Position numbers and translations under genes: made by a program | DNA from: JACPNS01 sp964455545 | Lineage (GTDB): Bacteria; Actinomycetota; Thermoleophilia; Solirubrobacterales; JACPNS01 | Reading direction: 5' to 3' | Length of the DNA: 64,000 nucleotides | Assembly: GCA_964455545.1 (NCBI GenBank) | Contig: CAYVWQ010000007.1 | Span: 1-64,000, forward strand | Shown here: positions 16,812 to 25,542 of the stretch, in pieces | How positions within the stretch are numbered: the stretch's first letter is position 1 | Layout of the letters: each line of letters begins with the position of its first letter | The notes under the pieces: model-generated | Told to the model about the DNA's origin: nothing | Databases searched by the model: none | Seen by the model: only the letters and a program-made list of their open reading frames with translations

Positions 16812-17962
16812 TTGTCCGCCTCGGATCGCGCGAGTTTCGCACGGTCTGCGATCACCCGAATGTCGGCGCCGGGGATCGCACGCAGGAGGCGTTCGAAGAG
16901 CGAAGGTCCGGTCCAACGTGAAATCCCGCGGGTGCCCGGGGCGCCGAGCATGATGTAGGTCGTCCCGCGCTCCGCGGCGATCCGCTGGATCGTCTCGACC
17001 ACGTCGTCGCCGTATTCGACGGTGAATCCGGCGCCGAGCACCGACGCGAGCGTACGGATTGCTTCGAGTTGATCTTTTTCGTCGGTTGACGGAGTGTGGC
17101 CGTGTCGCGACACCCAGACGATGTCGAGTGGGCAGCCGAGTCGTTGGGCCGATCGCCATGCTCGCCGCACCACGCGCTGCGAACTGGCGGCGGGGGTCAC
17201 GAGTGCCATCGCGCGCTCGCTGATCGCCTGAGGCTTCGTCTTCTCGGCCAGGTGGTCGGGGCGCCGGGACGGAGCGTCGACGGTCAGTCGTCGCGCCTCG
17301 ACATCGTCGGCGACCTGCCGCAGCGCGATCGTCCGCAGCGCGCGCAAATTCTCGATTTTGAAGAAGTTGTTCAGCGCCGACTCGACGCGTTGGGTCGGGT
17401 ATATCCGTCCCGCGCGCAGACGATCGATCAGGTCTTCTGGCGTGAGATCGATCAGCACCACCTCGTCGGCCATCTGCAGGACCTTGTCGGGGACCGTCTC
17501 GCGAACCGTCGTGCCGGTCAGCTCCGCGATCTGATCGTTGAGACTCTCGAGGTGCTGCACGTTCATCGTCGTGAAGACATCGATGCCGGCGTCAAGGATG
17601 TCTTTCACGTCCTCGTAGCGCTTGGCGTGTTCGGAGCCGACTGCATTCGTGTGCGCCAGTTCGTCGACGAGGGCGAGGTCTGGATCGCGACCGACCACTG
17701 CCGCGGTGTCCATTTCCTCAAGTGTCGTTCCGCGATGGTCGAATGTGCGTCGCGGAACGGTCTCCAGCGCGACCGATTCGGCGATCGTGTCCGCGCGGGC
17801 GTGCGGTTCGAAGTAGCCGATCACGACGTCGCGTCCAGACTCGGCCTCCGCCTGGGCCTCGCGCAGCATGCGAAACGTCTTGCCCACACCGGCGGCCATG
17901 CCGAGAAAGATCTTCAACCGCCCTTTGCGATGGTCGCTTGCCGTGCCCTCTGGTGCGTACAT
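16808..17962 (-). CDS. kdpD: Truncated KdpD: sensory KdpD + USP domains without the kinase
   Basis: The protein has 384 residues. The N-terminal KdpD domain has a Walker A-like GMAAGVGKTFRML (about residues 21-33) and a Walker B-like LALVDELAHTN (about 97-107), followed by FTTMNVQHLESLND. A USP domain starts near residue 220 (RAMALVTPAASSQRVVRRAW). The DUF4118 TM region, HisKA and HATPase domains of full-length KdpD (about 890 aa) are absent. The stop is natural and overlaps the next gene. The missing half is the separate gene at 23310-24731. It probably senses potassium status (or c-di-AMP through its USP domain, as shown for some KdpDs) and acts on the kinase in trans. Confidence 0.85.
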   Translation of the reverse strand: MYAPEGTASDHRKGRLKIFLGMAAGVGKTFRMLREAQAEAESGRDVVIGYFEPHARADTIAESVALETVPRRTFDHRGTTLEEMDTAAVVGRDPDLALVDELAHTNAVGSEHAKRYEDVKDILDAGIDVFTTMNVQHLESLNDQIAELTGTTVRETVPDKVLQMADEVVLIDLTPEDLIDRLRAGRIYPTQRVESALNNFFKIENLRALRTIALRQVADDVEARRLTVDAPSRRPDHLAEKTKPQAISERAMALVTPAASSQRVVRRAWRSAQRLGCPLDIVWVSRHGHTPSTDEKDQLEAIRTLASVLGAGFTVEYGDDVVETIQRIAAERGTTYIMLGAPGTRGISRWTGPSLFERLLRAIPGADIRVIADRAKLARSEADK

Positions 17963-17970
17963 CTTGCGGC

Positions 17971-20028
17971 TCAGGCTCCGAGCAGGTTGTGGATGAGCAG
18001 GTCGATCAGCTTGATCCCGACAAAGGGTGCGATCACGCCCCCGAGCCCGTAGATCAGCATGTTTCTGCGCAGCAGGGCGGTCGCTCCCGCCGGCCGGTAG
18101 GCGACGCCGCGCAGCGCAACCGGCACGAGCATCGGGATCACGATTGCGTTGAAGATGATCGCCGAGATGATCGCCGACTGCGGCGTCCCGAGGTTCATGA
18201 CGTTCAGCCTGTCGAGCGGACCGCTCGTGCTTCCTGCGACCGCCCAGGTCGCAGCAAAGATCGCTGGAAGGATCGCGAAGTACTTCGCGATGTCGTTTGC
18301 GATACTGAAAGTCGTCAGCGCGCCGCGGGTGATCAGCAGCTGTTTCCCGACTTCGACGATCTCGATCAGCTTCGTCGGGTTTGAGTCGAGGTCGACCATG
18401 TTGCCGGCCTCGCGCGCGGCCTGCGTGCCTGTGTTCATGGCCACGCCGACATCTGCCTGGGCAAGGGCGGGGGCGTCGTTGGTGCCGTCGCCGGTCATCG
18501 CGACGAGGCGGCCTTCCTCCTGGTGGCTCTTGATCAGAGACAGCTTGTTCTCGGGCGTCGCCTCGGCGAGGAAGTCATCAACGCCCGCCTCCTCCGCGAT
18601 CTTCGCGGCGGTCAAGCGGTTGTCGCCGGTGATCATCACCGTGCGGATGCCCATCTGACGCAACTGGTCGAAACGCTCGCGGATGCCGGACTTGACGACG
18701 TCCTTCAGGTAGATCACGCCGAGAACCCGGCTGTCCTTTGCGACGGCGAGCGGCGTGCCGCCTTCGCTGCCGATCCGGTCCAGTTCCTCGCTCAACTGCG
18801 GCGGAAGCGTCCCGCCCTCGGCCGTGACCCAGTTCACAACGGCGTCGCCGGCGCCCTTGCGCAGACGCTGATCGCCGATGTCGACGCCGCTCATGCGCGT
18901 CTCGGCCGTGAACGGCACGAACTCGGCACCGGTGTCCGCGAAGTCGTGCTCGCGCAGTCCGTACTGCTTGGCGAGCACCACGATCGAGCGTCCCTCCGGT
19001 GTCTCGTCGGCGAGCGAGCTGAGCTGTGCGGCCTCGGCCAGTTCCGCCTCGGTCACGCCTGGCATCGGGATGAACTCGGTCGCCTCGCGGTTGCCGAGCG
19101 TGATCGTGCCCGTCTTGTCGAGCAGCAGCACGTCGACGTCGCCGGATGCCTCGACCGCGCGGCCCGAGAGGGCGAGCACATTGCGGCGCACGAGTCGGTC
19201 CATGCCGGCGATGCCGATCGCCGAGAGCAGTGCACCGATCGTCGTCGGGATCAAAGCCACAAGCAGCGCGGCGAGCGTCGCGATCGACACCGTCGAGCCG
19301 GCGAAATCCGCGAAGGCGCGCAGTGAAACGACGACGATCAAGAAGACAATGGTCATCCCGGCGAGCAGGATGCCCAGTGCGACCTCGTTCGGGGTCTTGC
19401 GGCGCTCGGCGCCTTCGACGAGCGCGATCATCCGGTCGAGGAAGGTTTTGCCCGGCTCCTGGGTGATCTCGACGACGATGCGGTCCGAGAGGACGCGGGT
19501 GCCGCCGGTGACGGCGCTGCGGTCGCCGCCGGCCTCGCGGATCACGGGCGCGGATTCGCCGGTGATCGCCGACTCGTCGACCGAGGCGATTCCCTCGACC
19601 ACGGTCCCGTCGCCGGGAATCAGCTCGCCCGCTTCGACCACGACGAGGTCACCGAGAGTCAGTTCTCCGGCCGGCCTGATCGAGCCGTCCTGCAGGTGAG
19701 CGACGGTGTCGGTGCGCATCGCTCGGAGCGTGTCTGCCTGCGCCTTGCCGCGACCTTCGGCCAGTGCTTCGGCGAGATTGGCGAAGACGACGGTGAGCCA
19801 GAGCCAGATCGCGACGGTCAGCGTGAACCAACCGGGATCGCCGGCGCTGCTGTACGCGCCGAGCGCCTGGAAGATCCAGATCAGTGAGGTGAGCACGGCG
19901 CCAACCTCGACGACGAACATCACAGGATTGGCGAGCTGGTCGCGAGGATCGAGTTTTTTCAAGCTCGCGATGATCGCCGGCTTGACGATCTCGGGAGAAA
20001 ACATCGATGCGTTCGGTCGGTCGTTCAT
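17971..20028 (-). CDS. kdpB: Potassium-transporting P-type ATPase catalytic subunit KdpB
   Basis: The protein has 685 residues, close to the family's usual 680-690. The phosphorylation motif DKTGTITLGN is near residue 304. TGES (actuator) lies in AITGESAPVI, and the hinge GDGTNDAPALAQADVGVAMN is near 515. It is the ATP-driven engine of the KdpFABC high-affinity potassium importer in the membrane. The ATG overlaps the kdpC stop (ATGA). Gene order is A-C-B rather than the usual A-B-C. Confidence 0.97.
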   Translation of the reverse strand: MNDRPNASMFSPEIVKPAIIASLKKLDPRDQLANPVMFVVEVGAVLTSLIWIFQALGAYSSAGDPGWFTLTVAIWLWLTVVFANLAEALAEGRGKAQADTLRAMRTDTVAHLQDGSIRPAGELTLGDLVVVEAGELIPGDGTVVEGIASVDESAITGESAPVIREAGGDRSAVTGGTRVLSDRIVVEITQEPGKTFLDRMIALVEGAERRKTPNEVALGILLAGMTIVFLIVVVSLRAFADFAGSTVSIATLAALLVALIPTTIGALLSAIGIAGMDRLVRRNVLALSGRAVEASGDVDVLLLDKTGTITLGNREATEFIPMPGVTEAELAEAAQLSSLADETPEGRSIVVLAKQYGLREHDFADTGAEFVPFTAETRMSGVDIGDQRLRKGAGDAVVNWVTAEGGTLPPQLSEELDRIGSEGGTPLAVAKDSRVLGVIYLKDVVKSGIRERFDQLRQMGIRTVMITGDNRLTAAKIAEEAGVDDFLAEATPENKLSLIKSHQEEGRLVAMTGDGTNDAPALAQADVGVAMNTGTQAAREAGNMVDLDSNPTKLIEIVEVGKQLLITRGALTTFSIANDIAKYFAILPAIFAATWAVAGSTSGPLDRLNVMNLGTPQSAIISAIIFNAIVIPMLVPVALRGVAYRPAGATALLRRNMLIYGLGGVIAPFVGIKLIDLLIHNLLGA

Positions 20029-20609
20029 CGACCCGCCTCCTTGTCGATGGCGATGTTCAGTTCGAGGATGTTCACGCCGGGTTCACCGAGTACACCGAGG
20101 AAGCGGCCGTCGGTGTTCTTCTCGATCAGCCTCTTCAGGTCTGCGAGCGGGATGCCTCGCACCTTCGAGACCCGGTTCGCCTGGATGTCGGCGTTGGCCT
20201 GCGAGATGTGCGGGTCGACGCCCGAGGCCGACTGCGTGACTGCGTCGACCGGGGCGTTGGCTGCGGTGAGCCCAGGCGTGTATCGCTTCTCGCTCTGCAG
20301 ATACGCGTCGACGTTTTCGGCGATCAGCTTCCGCGTGGTCTCGTTGTTCGGTCCGGCGTTGTTGAAGAACGTGCCGGCCGGGTTGTACTTCGTCTGCGAC
20401 GGGCGCGGGTGGAAGTACTCCGGTGTGTCGAAGCTCTGGGCGATCAGGCGCGATCCGACGGGCTTTCCGTCGGCCTCGACCATCGAGCCGTCCGCCTTGT
20501 TGTTGAAGGCGGCCTGGCCGACGGCGGTGACCGCGAGTGGGTAGACGAACCCGCAGATCGCCGTGAAGGCGACCACCGCGAGAACTGCTGTGATGCTTTC
20601 GCGTCGCAT
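20025..20609 (-). CDS. kdpC: KdpC subunit of the Kdp potassium ATPase
   Basis: The protein has 194 residues. One N-terminal TM helix (SITAVLAVVAFTAICGFVYP) is followed by an extracytoplasmic domain with the family motifs GSRLIAQSF, FHPRPS, SASGVDPHIS and GVNILELN. KdpC stabilises the complex and affects ATP affinity. It sits between kdpA (2-nt gap) and kdpB (4-nt overlap), so the usual B-C order is inverted. Confidence 0.95.
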   Translation of the reverse strand: MRRESITAVLAVVAFTAICGFVYPLAVTAVGQAAFNNKADGSMVEADGKPVGSRLIAQSFDTPEYFHPRPSQTKYNPAGTFFNNAGPNNETTRKLIAENVDAYLQSEKRYTPGLTAANAPVDAVTQSASGVDPHISQANADIQANRVSKVRGIPLADLKRLIEKNTDGRFLGVLGEPGVNILELNIAIDKEAGR

Positions 20610-20611
20610 GA

Positions 20612-22363
20612 TCAGAAGAGTCCTTCCGTGAGTCCCTGCGTGACCGGTCCGAGCAGCAGGGCGGGGAAAAATGTCAGGGCACCGATCAGCAGGACGATCG
20701 CGAGCAGAAGCACGACGAACGTCGGTGAGTCGGTCCGAAGCGTTCCGAGCCCGGCAGGCGAGACCTTCTTGCCGGCGAGCGACCCTGCGAGCGCCAAGAT
20801 GATCAGGATCGGGACGAAGCGGACGAACAGCATCGACGCACCGCCGACCAGATCGGCGAAGGTGATGCCGAACGATCCGGCGCTGCCGGCCTCGGGCTGG
20901 ACGAAACCCGTGAAGCCGGCGAAGGCCGAGCCGTTGTTGTTGCCCTGAGAGAGGTAGGCGTAGAGCGTCTCGGAGAAGCCCTGAGGTCCGTCGGCGGAGA
21001 CCGACGGCGCTCCGTACTTTGTGCCGACGCTGAGCGCGGTCGCGCCGAGCACGGCGAGCGGCATGTAAAGGGCCCCGAGCGCGGCGAGCTTGATCTCGCG
21101 CGCCTCGATCTTCTTGCCGAGGTACTCGGGGGTTCGTCCGACCATCAGGCCGCCGACGAATACCGCGAGGATGACGAAGATCAGCATTCCGTAAAGGCCG
21201 CTGCCGACCCCGCCGAAGACCACTTCACTCGTGCCCATGTTCGCCATCGGCACCGCGCCGCCGATCCCGGTGAAAGACCCGAGCGCGGAGTTGACCGCAC
21301 CACACGAGGTGACGGTCGTGACGGCGTTGAACAGCGAGCTGCTTGCGATGCCGAACCGCTGCTCCTTGTCGAGCAAGTTGCCACCGGTGCTCCCGTCCAA
21401 GGCGCGGGCGTGGACGCCGGCGGCGCTCATCGCAGGAGTCGGCTGCGACTCGGCGCTGTAGACGACGGCGACCGCCGCGATGAACATCACGGCCATAGCG
21501 GCGAAGATCGCCCAGCCCTGGCGGCGGCTGCCGACCATGCGACCGTAGGTGTAGGTGAGCGACGCAGGGATCGCGAGGACCATCAGCATCTCGAGGAAGT
21601 TGCTGAGACCGTCGGGGTTCTCGTAGGGCATCGCCGAGTTGACGTTGAAGAAGCCGCCGCCGTTGGTGCCGAGCTCCTTGATCGCCTCCTGCGAGGCGAC
21701 CGGGCCGAAGGCGTAGTGCTGGACGGCGCCGGCCACGCCGGTGACGTCGGTGTATGACGCGAAGCTCTGGATCACGCCGCGCGAGATCAGCACGATCGCC
21801 GCGACGAACGAGATCGGCAGCAGGATGTACAAAACGGCGCGGGTGAGGTCCTGCCAGAAGTTCCCGAGTTCACGGCCGGTGCGCGAGACGATCCCGCGGA
21901 TCACCGCGATCAACACGGCGATTCCGACCGCCGCCGAGACGAAGTTCTGGACGGCGAGCCCGCCCATCTGCGAGAAGTAACTCATCGTCGTCTCGCCGCC
22001 GTAGAACTGCCAGTTCGTGTTGGTTACGAACGATGAAGCGGTGTTGAAGGTGACGTCCCACGGCATCGCGTCGAAGCTTTCGGGGTTTCCGGGAAGGCTT
22101 CCCTGCAGCCGCAGGATCAGGTACAGCGCGAACCAGCTTGCGACGGAGAAGAGGATCACGCTCTTGGCGTAGCTCTTCCAGTCCTGGCCGCGCGTGACGT
22201 CGACGCGCATGAACTTGTACGTGAGGCGTTCAACCGGTCCGAGTATGCGCTCCAGAGCAACGTGCTGACCGGTGAAGACCCGCGCCATGTACCCGCCGAG
22301 CAGCGGGACGATCGCGGTCACGGCGACCGCGAAGATGGCGATCTGGATCCATCCTTGGAGCAT
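20612..22363 (-). CDS. kdpA: KdpA, potassium-binding channel-like subunit
   Basis: The protein has 583 residues from ATG 22363, preceded by GAGAGG. It has ten or more TM helices. The four filter-type segments are visible: TNTNWQFYGGE, GTNGGGFFNVN, TSCGAVNSALG and GNNNGSAFAG. These glycine-rich loops select potassium in the KdpFABC complex. It starts 2 nt after the kdpF stop. Confidence 0.96.
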   Translation of the reverse strand: MLQGWIQIAIFAVAVTAIVPLLGGYMARVFTGQHVALERILGPVERLTYKFMRVDVTRGQDWKSYAKSVILFSVASWFALYLILRLQGSLPGNPESFDAMPWDVTFNTASSFVTNTNWQFYGGETTMSYFSQMGGLAVQNFVSAAVGIAVLIAVIRGIVSRTGRELGNFWQDLTRAVLYILLPISFVAAIVLISRGVIQSFASYTDVTGVAGAVQHYAFGPVASQEAIKELGTNGGGFFNVNSAMPYENPDGLSNFLEMLMVLAIPASLTYTYGRMVGSRRQGWAIFAAMAVMFIAAVAVVYSAESQPTPAMSAAGVHARALDGSTGGNLLDKEQRFGIASSSLFNAVTTVTSCGAVNSALGSFTGIGGAVPMANMGTSEVVFGGVGSGLYGMLIFVILAVFVGGLMVGRTPEYLGKKIEAREIKLAALGALYMPLAVLGATALSVGTKYGAPSVSADGPQGFSETLYAYLSQGNNNGSAFAGFTGFVQPEAGSAGSFGITFADLVGGASMLFVRFVPILIILALAGSLAGKKVSPAGLGTLRTDSPTFVVLLLAIVLLIGALTFFPALLLGPVTQGLTEGLF

Positions 22364-22365
22364 GT

Positions 22366-22449
22366 TCAGAACCTCTCTTCGCCGCGCAGCAACGCGTAGA
22401 GGAGGTATGCGAACAGGGCCACGGCGACGGCCAGAGCCACGGCGTTCAT
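22366..22449 (-). CDS. kdpF: KdpF small subunit
   Basis: The protein has 27 residues: one TM helix (AVALAVAVALFAYLLYALL) ending RGEERF, typical of KdpF. KdpF stabilises the KdpFABC complex. Its ATG overlaps the stop of the 26-residue ORF before it (ATGA), and kdpA follows after 2 nt. Confidence 0.85.
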   Translation of the reverse strand: MNAVALAVAVALFAYLLYALLRGEERF

Positions 22450-22526
22450 ATGCGGTCCAGCCCTTCGATTGCAAGCCAGAGCGCGCCGAAAACGGCGACG
22501 ACGATCAGTATCGAGATTGCATCCAT
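22446..22526 (-). CDS. 26-residue single-TM peptide upstream of kdpF
   Basis: The ATG at 22526 opens an ORF of 26 codons: MDAISILIVVAV, then a short TM continuation and a GLDRI end. Its stop overlaps the kdpF start by 4 nt, so it is translationally coupled and is the first gene of the structural kdp transcript. Similar tiny peptides ending in a charged R-x-x-R/DRI tail occur before kdpF in other actinobacteria, from memory. It may be a second KdpF-like subunit or a leader peptide. Confidence 0.55.
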   Translation of the reverse strand: MDAISILIVVAVFGALWLAIEGLDRI

Positions 22527-22629
22527 GAGGCGAACGTAGATCCGCTCTCATGACGGGCGCATTCCAATTCAGGGCGACCGCATAACGATTCTGTGACGGT
22601 CCGGAAAACCGCCTAATTCTGGGTGGAAG

Positions 22630-23313
22630 TCATCCCGCGAAGCGGTATCCAACGCCCGGATCGGTGCGGATGTAGTGCGGCGCTCCGCCGGCCGGCTCAA
22701 TCTTGGCGCGCAGCCGCGCGACGTGGGTGCGCAGGACCTGCGTGTCGAATTCGTACTCCGGCCCCCAGACTTCGATCAGCAGCGCGCGAGTCGTCATCAG
22801 GCGCCCGCGGTTCTTGGCCAGCGCACGTAGGAGGTCGTATTCGGTAGGAGTGAGATGGACCTCTTCGCCGGCGAGCGAAACGGTCCGCGCGGCGAGGTCG
22901 ATGCGCAGCTCGTCGGCTTCGATCACCGGTTCATCACCGCCGCCGTCGCTTCGGCGCAGCGCCGCTTGGAGGCGGGCGATCAGCTCACGCGGGCCGAACG
23001 GTTTGGTCACGTAGTCGTCGGCTCCGGCTTCGAGGGCCCGCACCTTCTGCTCCTCATCGTCGACCGCCGAGAGCACGATGATCGGCATCCGGCTCCACTC
23101 GCGCAGCTGGCGACAGATTTCGACGCCGTCGCCGTCGGGGAGGACGAGGTCGATGATCGCGGCGTCGGGTGGGCGCACCGCGGCGGCGTCGAGCGCCTGC
23201 TGCGCATCTTCGGCGGCGACGATCTCGTAGCCGGCATCTCGCAGCACGACTTTCAGTGCGCGGAGGATCTGTGGCTCGTCGTCGCAGACGAGCACCCGGC
23301 TCGCGCCCGTCAC
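22630..23313 (-). CDS. kdpE: KdpE response regulator (OmpR/PhoB type)
   Basis: The protein has 227 residues. GTG 23313 overlaps the kinase stop (GTGA). The receiver has acidic DD at 11-12, phospho-acceptor Asp in IIDLVLPDGDG (about residue 56) and Lys in YVTKPFGPREL. The C-terminal winged helix contains TPTEYDLLRALAKNRGRLM and ends TDPGVGYRFAG. It should activate kdp transcription under potassium limitation. The 103-nt gap to the 26-aa ORF is where a KdpE-controlled promoter would be expected, but I could not define a box there. Confidence 0.92.
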   Translation of the reverse strand: MTGASRVLVCDDEPQILRALKVVLRDAGYEIVAAEDAQQALDAAAVRPPDAAIIDLVLPDGDGVEICRQLREWSRMPIIVLSAVDDEEQKVRALEAGADDYVTKPFGPRELIARLQAALRRSDGGGDEPVIEADELRIDLAARTVSLAGEEVHLTPTEYDLLRALAKNRGRLMTTRALLIEVWGPEYEFDTQVLRTHVARLRAKIEPAGGAPHYIRTDPGVGYRFAG

Positions 23314-24731
23314 TGTACGGCCGCCCTGGCGGCTTCTGTCTCGAGCGGGAGTTCGACGATGAATGTCGCTCCCTGTCCGGGCAGAGACTCGGCGCGAACC
23401 ATGCCGCCGTTTGCCTCGACGAATCCTTTGACAATCGCGAGACCCAGACCAGAGCCGCTGTGTGACGAGCGGCGATCGGCACGGTAGAACGGCTCGAAGA
23501 TCAGCTCGATCTCTTCCGGCGGAATGCTCGGACCGTGATTGCTCACCTTCACGATCACGCGGTCAGGCTGCTGACTCGCCCGGACGTTGACGGGTTTTTC
23601 TCCGGCGTGACGCGCGGAGTTGGCAAGCAGGTTCACGAACGAACGCTCCAGCTGTGCGGCGTCGGCCCGAACGAAAGAGAGTGGCCCGTCGATCGCGATG
23701 TCGACCGTACCGGGCTCGGCTTTGACCTGCTCGGCGGCCTCGTAAAGCAGCTCCTCGACGGAGCACCAGTCTCGCTTCGGCTCGGCTGCACCTGCCTGCA
23801 GGCGCGACAGGTCAAGCAGCTGGCTGACAAGTGTCGACAGGCGTGCGGCCTCCTCGGTCACCGCGCGAGAAAGCTGGGTGCGGTCGTCTTCCGAGAGGCT
23901 CGACGAACCGAGCGCGTCGCCGGCGGTGGCGATCGCGGTCAGCGGCGAGCGCAGGTCGTGCGATATCGCCCGCAGCAGCGCCGTCTTCATCTCGTCGCTG
24001 CGGCGCACGGCCTGCGATTCGATCACCTCGGCCTGGAGGCGTTCACGGCGAAGGGCGGCTGAGAGCAGCGTCTCCAGCGACGGGACGATCCGTTCTCGTA
24101 GCCGCTCGGTGGCTTTGGACGTGACGTCGCGGGGAAGTATGAGAGCGCCGATCTGCCCGTCGTCGTCGCGTAGCGGGATCGAATGCCCTTCGGAAGGGGA
24201 GCCGCCGAGCTCGATCGCCAGCGAGCGAAGGCCCATCACCTGACTGATGCGATGGGTGACGGTCGGAAGCACGGCTTCGACGCTGCGGCTACCCAGCAAC
24301 AGGCGTGCTGTCTCGGCCGAGAGATCGGCCTCGCGCCGGCGCTCTTCGGCCTCGAGCGTTCGCCGTCGCGCACGGTCGGCGATCCAGCTGACCGCGACGG
24401 CAACGATCAGAAAGGTGAGGAAGGCGACGCCGTCGTCCTGCTTGGCGATCGTCAGTCGCCCGGTCGGAGGGATGTGGAAAAAGTTGAACGCGAGTGCGCT
24501 GAGGATTGCGGTCGCCACGCCGAGGCGAATACCCCAGATCGACGCCGTCAACAGAACCCCGAGCAGGTACAGAACGCCCACCGAGATCGGGGGCGCGATC
24601 GACTTGACCGGAAAGATCACCGCCGTGAGCAGTGCCACAACCGTGATCGCGGCGATCGCGCCGGATGCGGCCGACTGCCCGTCGCCAAATCGCCGGAGCC
24701 GGACCGCGATCGATTCGTTGTCGGACGCCAT
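23310..24731 (-). CDS. KdpD-like membrane histidine kinase (DUF4118-GAF-HisKA-HATPase), C-terminal half of a split KdpD
   Basis: The protein has 473 residues from ATG 24731. Four TM helices of the DUF4118 type span about residues 21-110 (for example GVLYLLGVLLTASIWGIRLG and SALAFNFFHIPPTGRLTI). A GAF-like linker and HisKA follow, with the phospho-His in LLRAISHDLRSPLTAIA. The HATPase N-box is NLLANSARHAG and the G-box GSGLGLAIVKG. The KdpD/USP input domains that normally precede DUF4118 are missing and encoded separately at 16808-17962. It is directly coupled to kdpE, so they form a two-component pair. Confidence 0.9.
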   Translation of the reverse strand: MASDNESIAVRLRRFGDGQSAASGAIAAITVVALLTAVIFPVKSIAPPISVGVLYLLGVLLTASIWGIRLGVATAILSALAFNFFHIPPTGRLTIAKQDDGVAFLTFLIVAVAVSWIADRARRRTLEAEERRREADLSAETARLLLGSRSVEAVLPTVTHRISQVMGLRSLAIELGGSPSEGHSIPLRDDDGQIGALILPRDVTSKATERLRERIVPSLETLLSAALRRERLQAEVIESQAVRRSDEMKTALLRAISHDLRSPLTAIATAGDALGSSSLSEDDRTQLSRAVTEEAARLSTLVSQLLDLSRLQAGAAEPKRDWCSVEELLYEAAEQVKAEPGTVDIAIDGPLSFVRADAAQLERSFVNLLANSARHAGEKPVNVRASQQPDRVIVKVSNHGPSIPPEEIELIFEPFYRADRRSSHSGSGLGLAIVKGFVEANGGMVRAESLPGQGATFIVELPLETEAARAAVQ

Positions 24732-24796
24732 CTGGCCAGCGTATCCGCGGGCTACCTGAAAGCGACTGGCTTTCAGGCGCCCGAACGGCCCCTCGG

Positions 24797-25462
24797 CTAA
24801 ACGCCGGCGAGCGCGAGCTCGTCCGCTCCGAACGAGATGCGCTTGAGGCGATCGATGCTGACCGGTGACTCGGCCTCGAGCGCGCCGGCGCCTTCGGCGT
24901 GGTCGGTCGTTGCCCATACCTGCGTCTCGATCCGGACATCCTCGTCGTGTTCCGACCATGCGGCGATCAGCCCCTCGCCGGACACGCGGGACGGCGTGGC
25001 GTCACCGAGCTCGACTCGAACGACAACCGGCTGACCGCCGAGAACGTGAACGGCGCTCGCGTCCTCGTCGGCGCCGATGTCGGCAAAAGCGCGCGCCAGG
25101 CCGGAGATCGTGAGGTGATCGACCGTCCGGCTCACCGGTTCGAAATCGATCGCCGCGTCCTGGTTTCCCGCGACGGCTGGACCCATCTCCATGATCGAAT
25201 CGGTGATCACGGGGATGGCGGTTTGGCGGAAGTAGGTCTGCTCGTCGCGCCGGTTCGTCCAGAGCCCCACCGAACGGATGCCTCCGTCGAACTCGCTGGT
25301 GATGTGCGCCAGCATGCCCGGGGGCCAGTGCTCATGGAACTTGTAGTGGGAGTGGAGTTGGTTGACGTACTCCCATTCGATCCCGTTCATCTCGAACGTG
25401 ACCGCAAGCGTGAAGCGGTCCGTGTCCACCGGCTCGGTGAGTGTGGGGTCCCCGAATGTCAT
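24797..25462 (-). CDS. Hypothetical protein, 221 residues
   Basis: ATG 25462 is used; an in-frame TTG at 25477 with AAAGGA about 9 nt before it is an alternative. No signal peptide or TM segment is seen. The protein is acidic, rich in W, H and E (GIEWEYVNQLHSHYKFHEHW) and alternates strands, suggesting a soluble beta-rich fold. I do not recognise the family. It is preceded by a 15-nt inverted repeat (25503-25517). Confidence 0.55.
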   Translation of the reverse strand: MTFGDPTLTEPVDTDRFTLAVTFEMNGIEWEYVNQLHSHYKFHEHWPPGMLAHITSEFDGGIRSVGLWTNRRDEQTYFRQTAIPVITDSIMEMGPAVAGNQDAAIDFEPVSRTVDHLTISGLARAFADIGADEDASAVHVLGGQPVVVRVELGDATPSRVSGEGLIAAWSEHDEDVRIETQVWATTDHAEGAGALEAESPVSIDRLKRISFGADELALAGV

Positions 25463-25502
25463 GGGGGAAGGCTTCAAAGCTTGGGATCCTTTCCCGCGAA
25501 AA

Positions 25503-25517
25503 CTGAGTAACACTCAG
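25503..25517. promoter_or_regulatory. Inverted repeat CTGAGT-AAC-ACTCAG, possible operator
   Basis: Two perfect 6-bp arms with a 3-nt spacer lie 40 nt upstream of the hypothetical gene and between two minus-strand genes. The TGAGTnnnACTCA form is typical of TetR-type operators. No regulator gene is adjacent, so the binder would act from elsewhere. Confidence 0.35.
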
Positions 25518-25542
25518 ACTATCGGCTGGCCGCCGGGAAAGA

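Noticed and set aside
16812..17159. N-terminal extension of the USP protein through the kdpD gene
   Set aside because: The extension is an arginine-rich shadow frame of kdpD. ATG 16811 with its ATGA overlap begins exactly at a TM helix.
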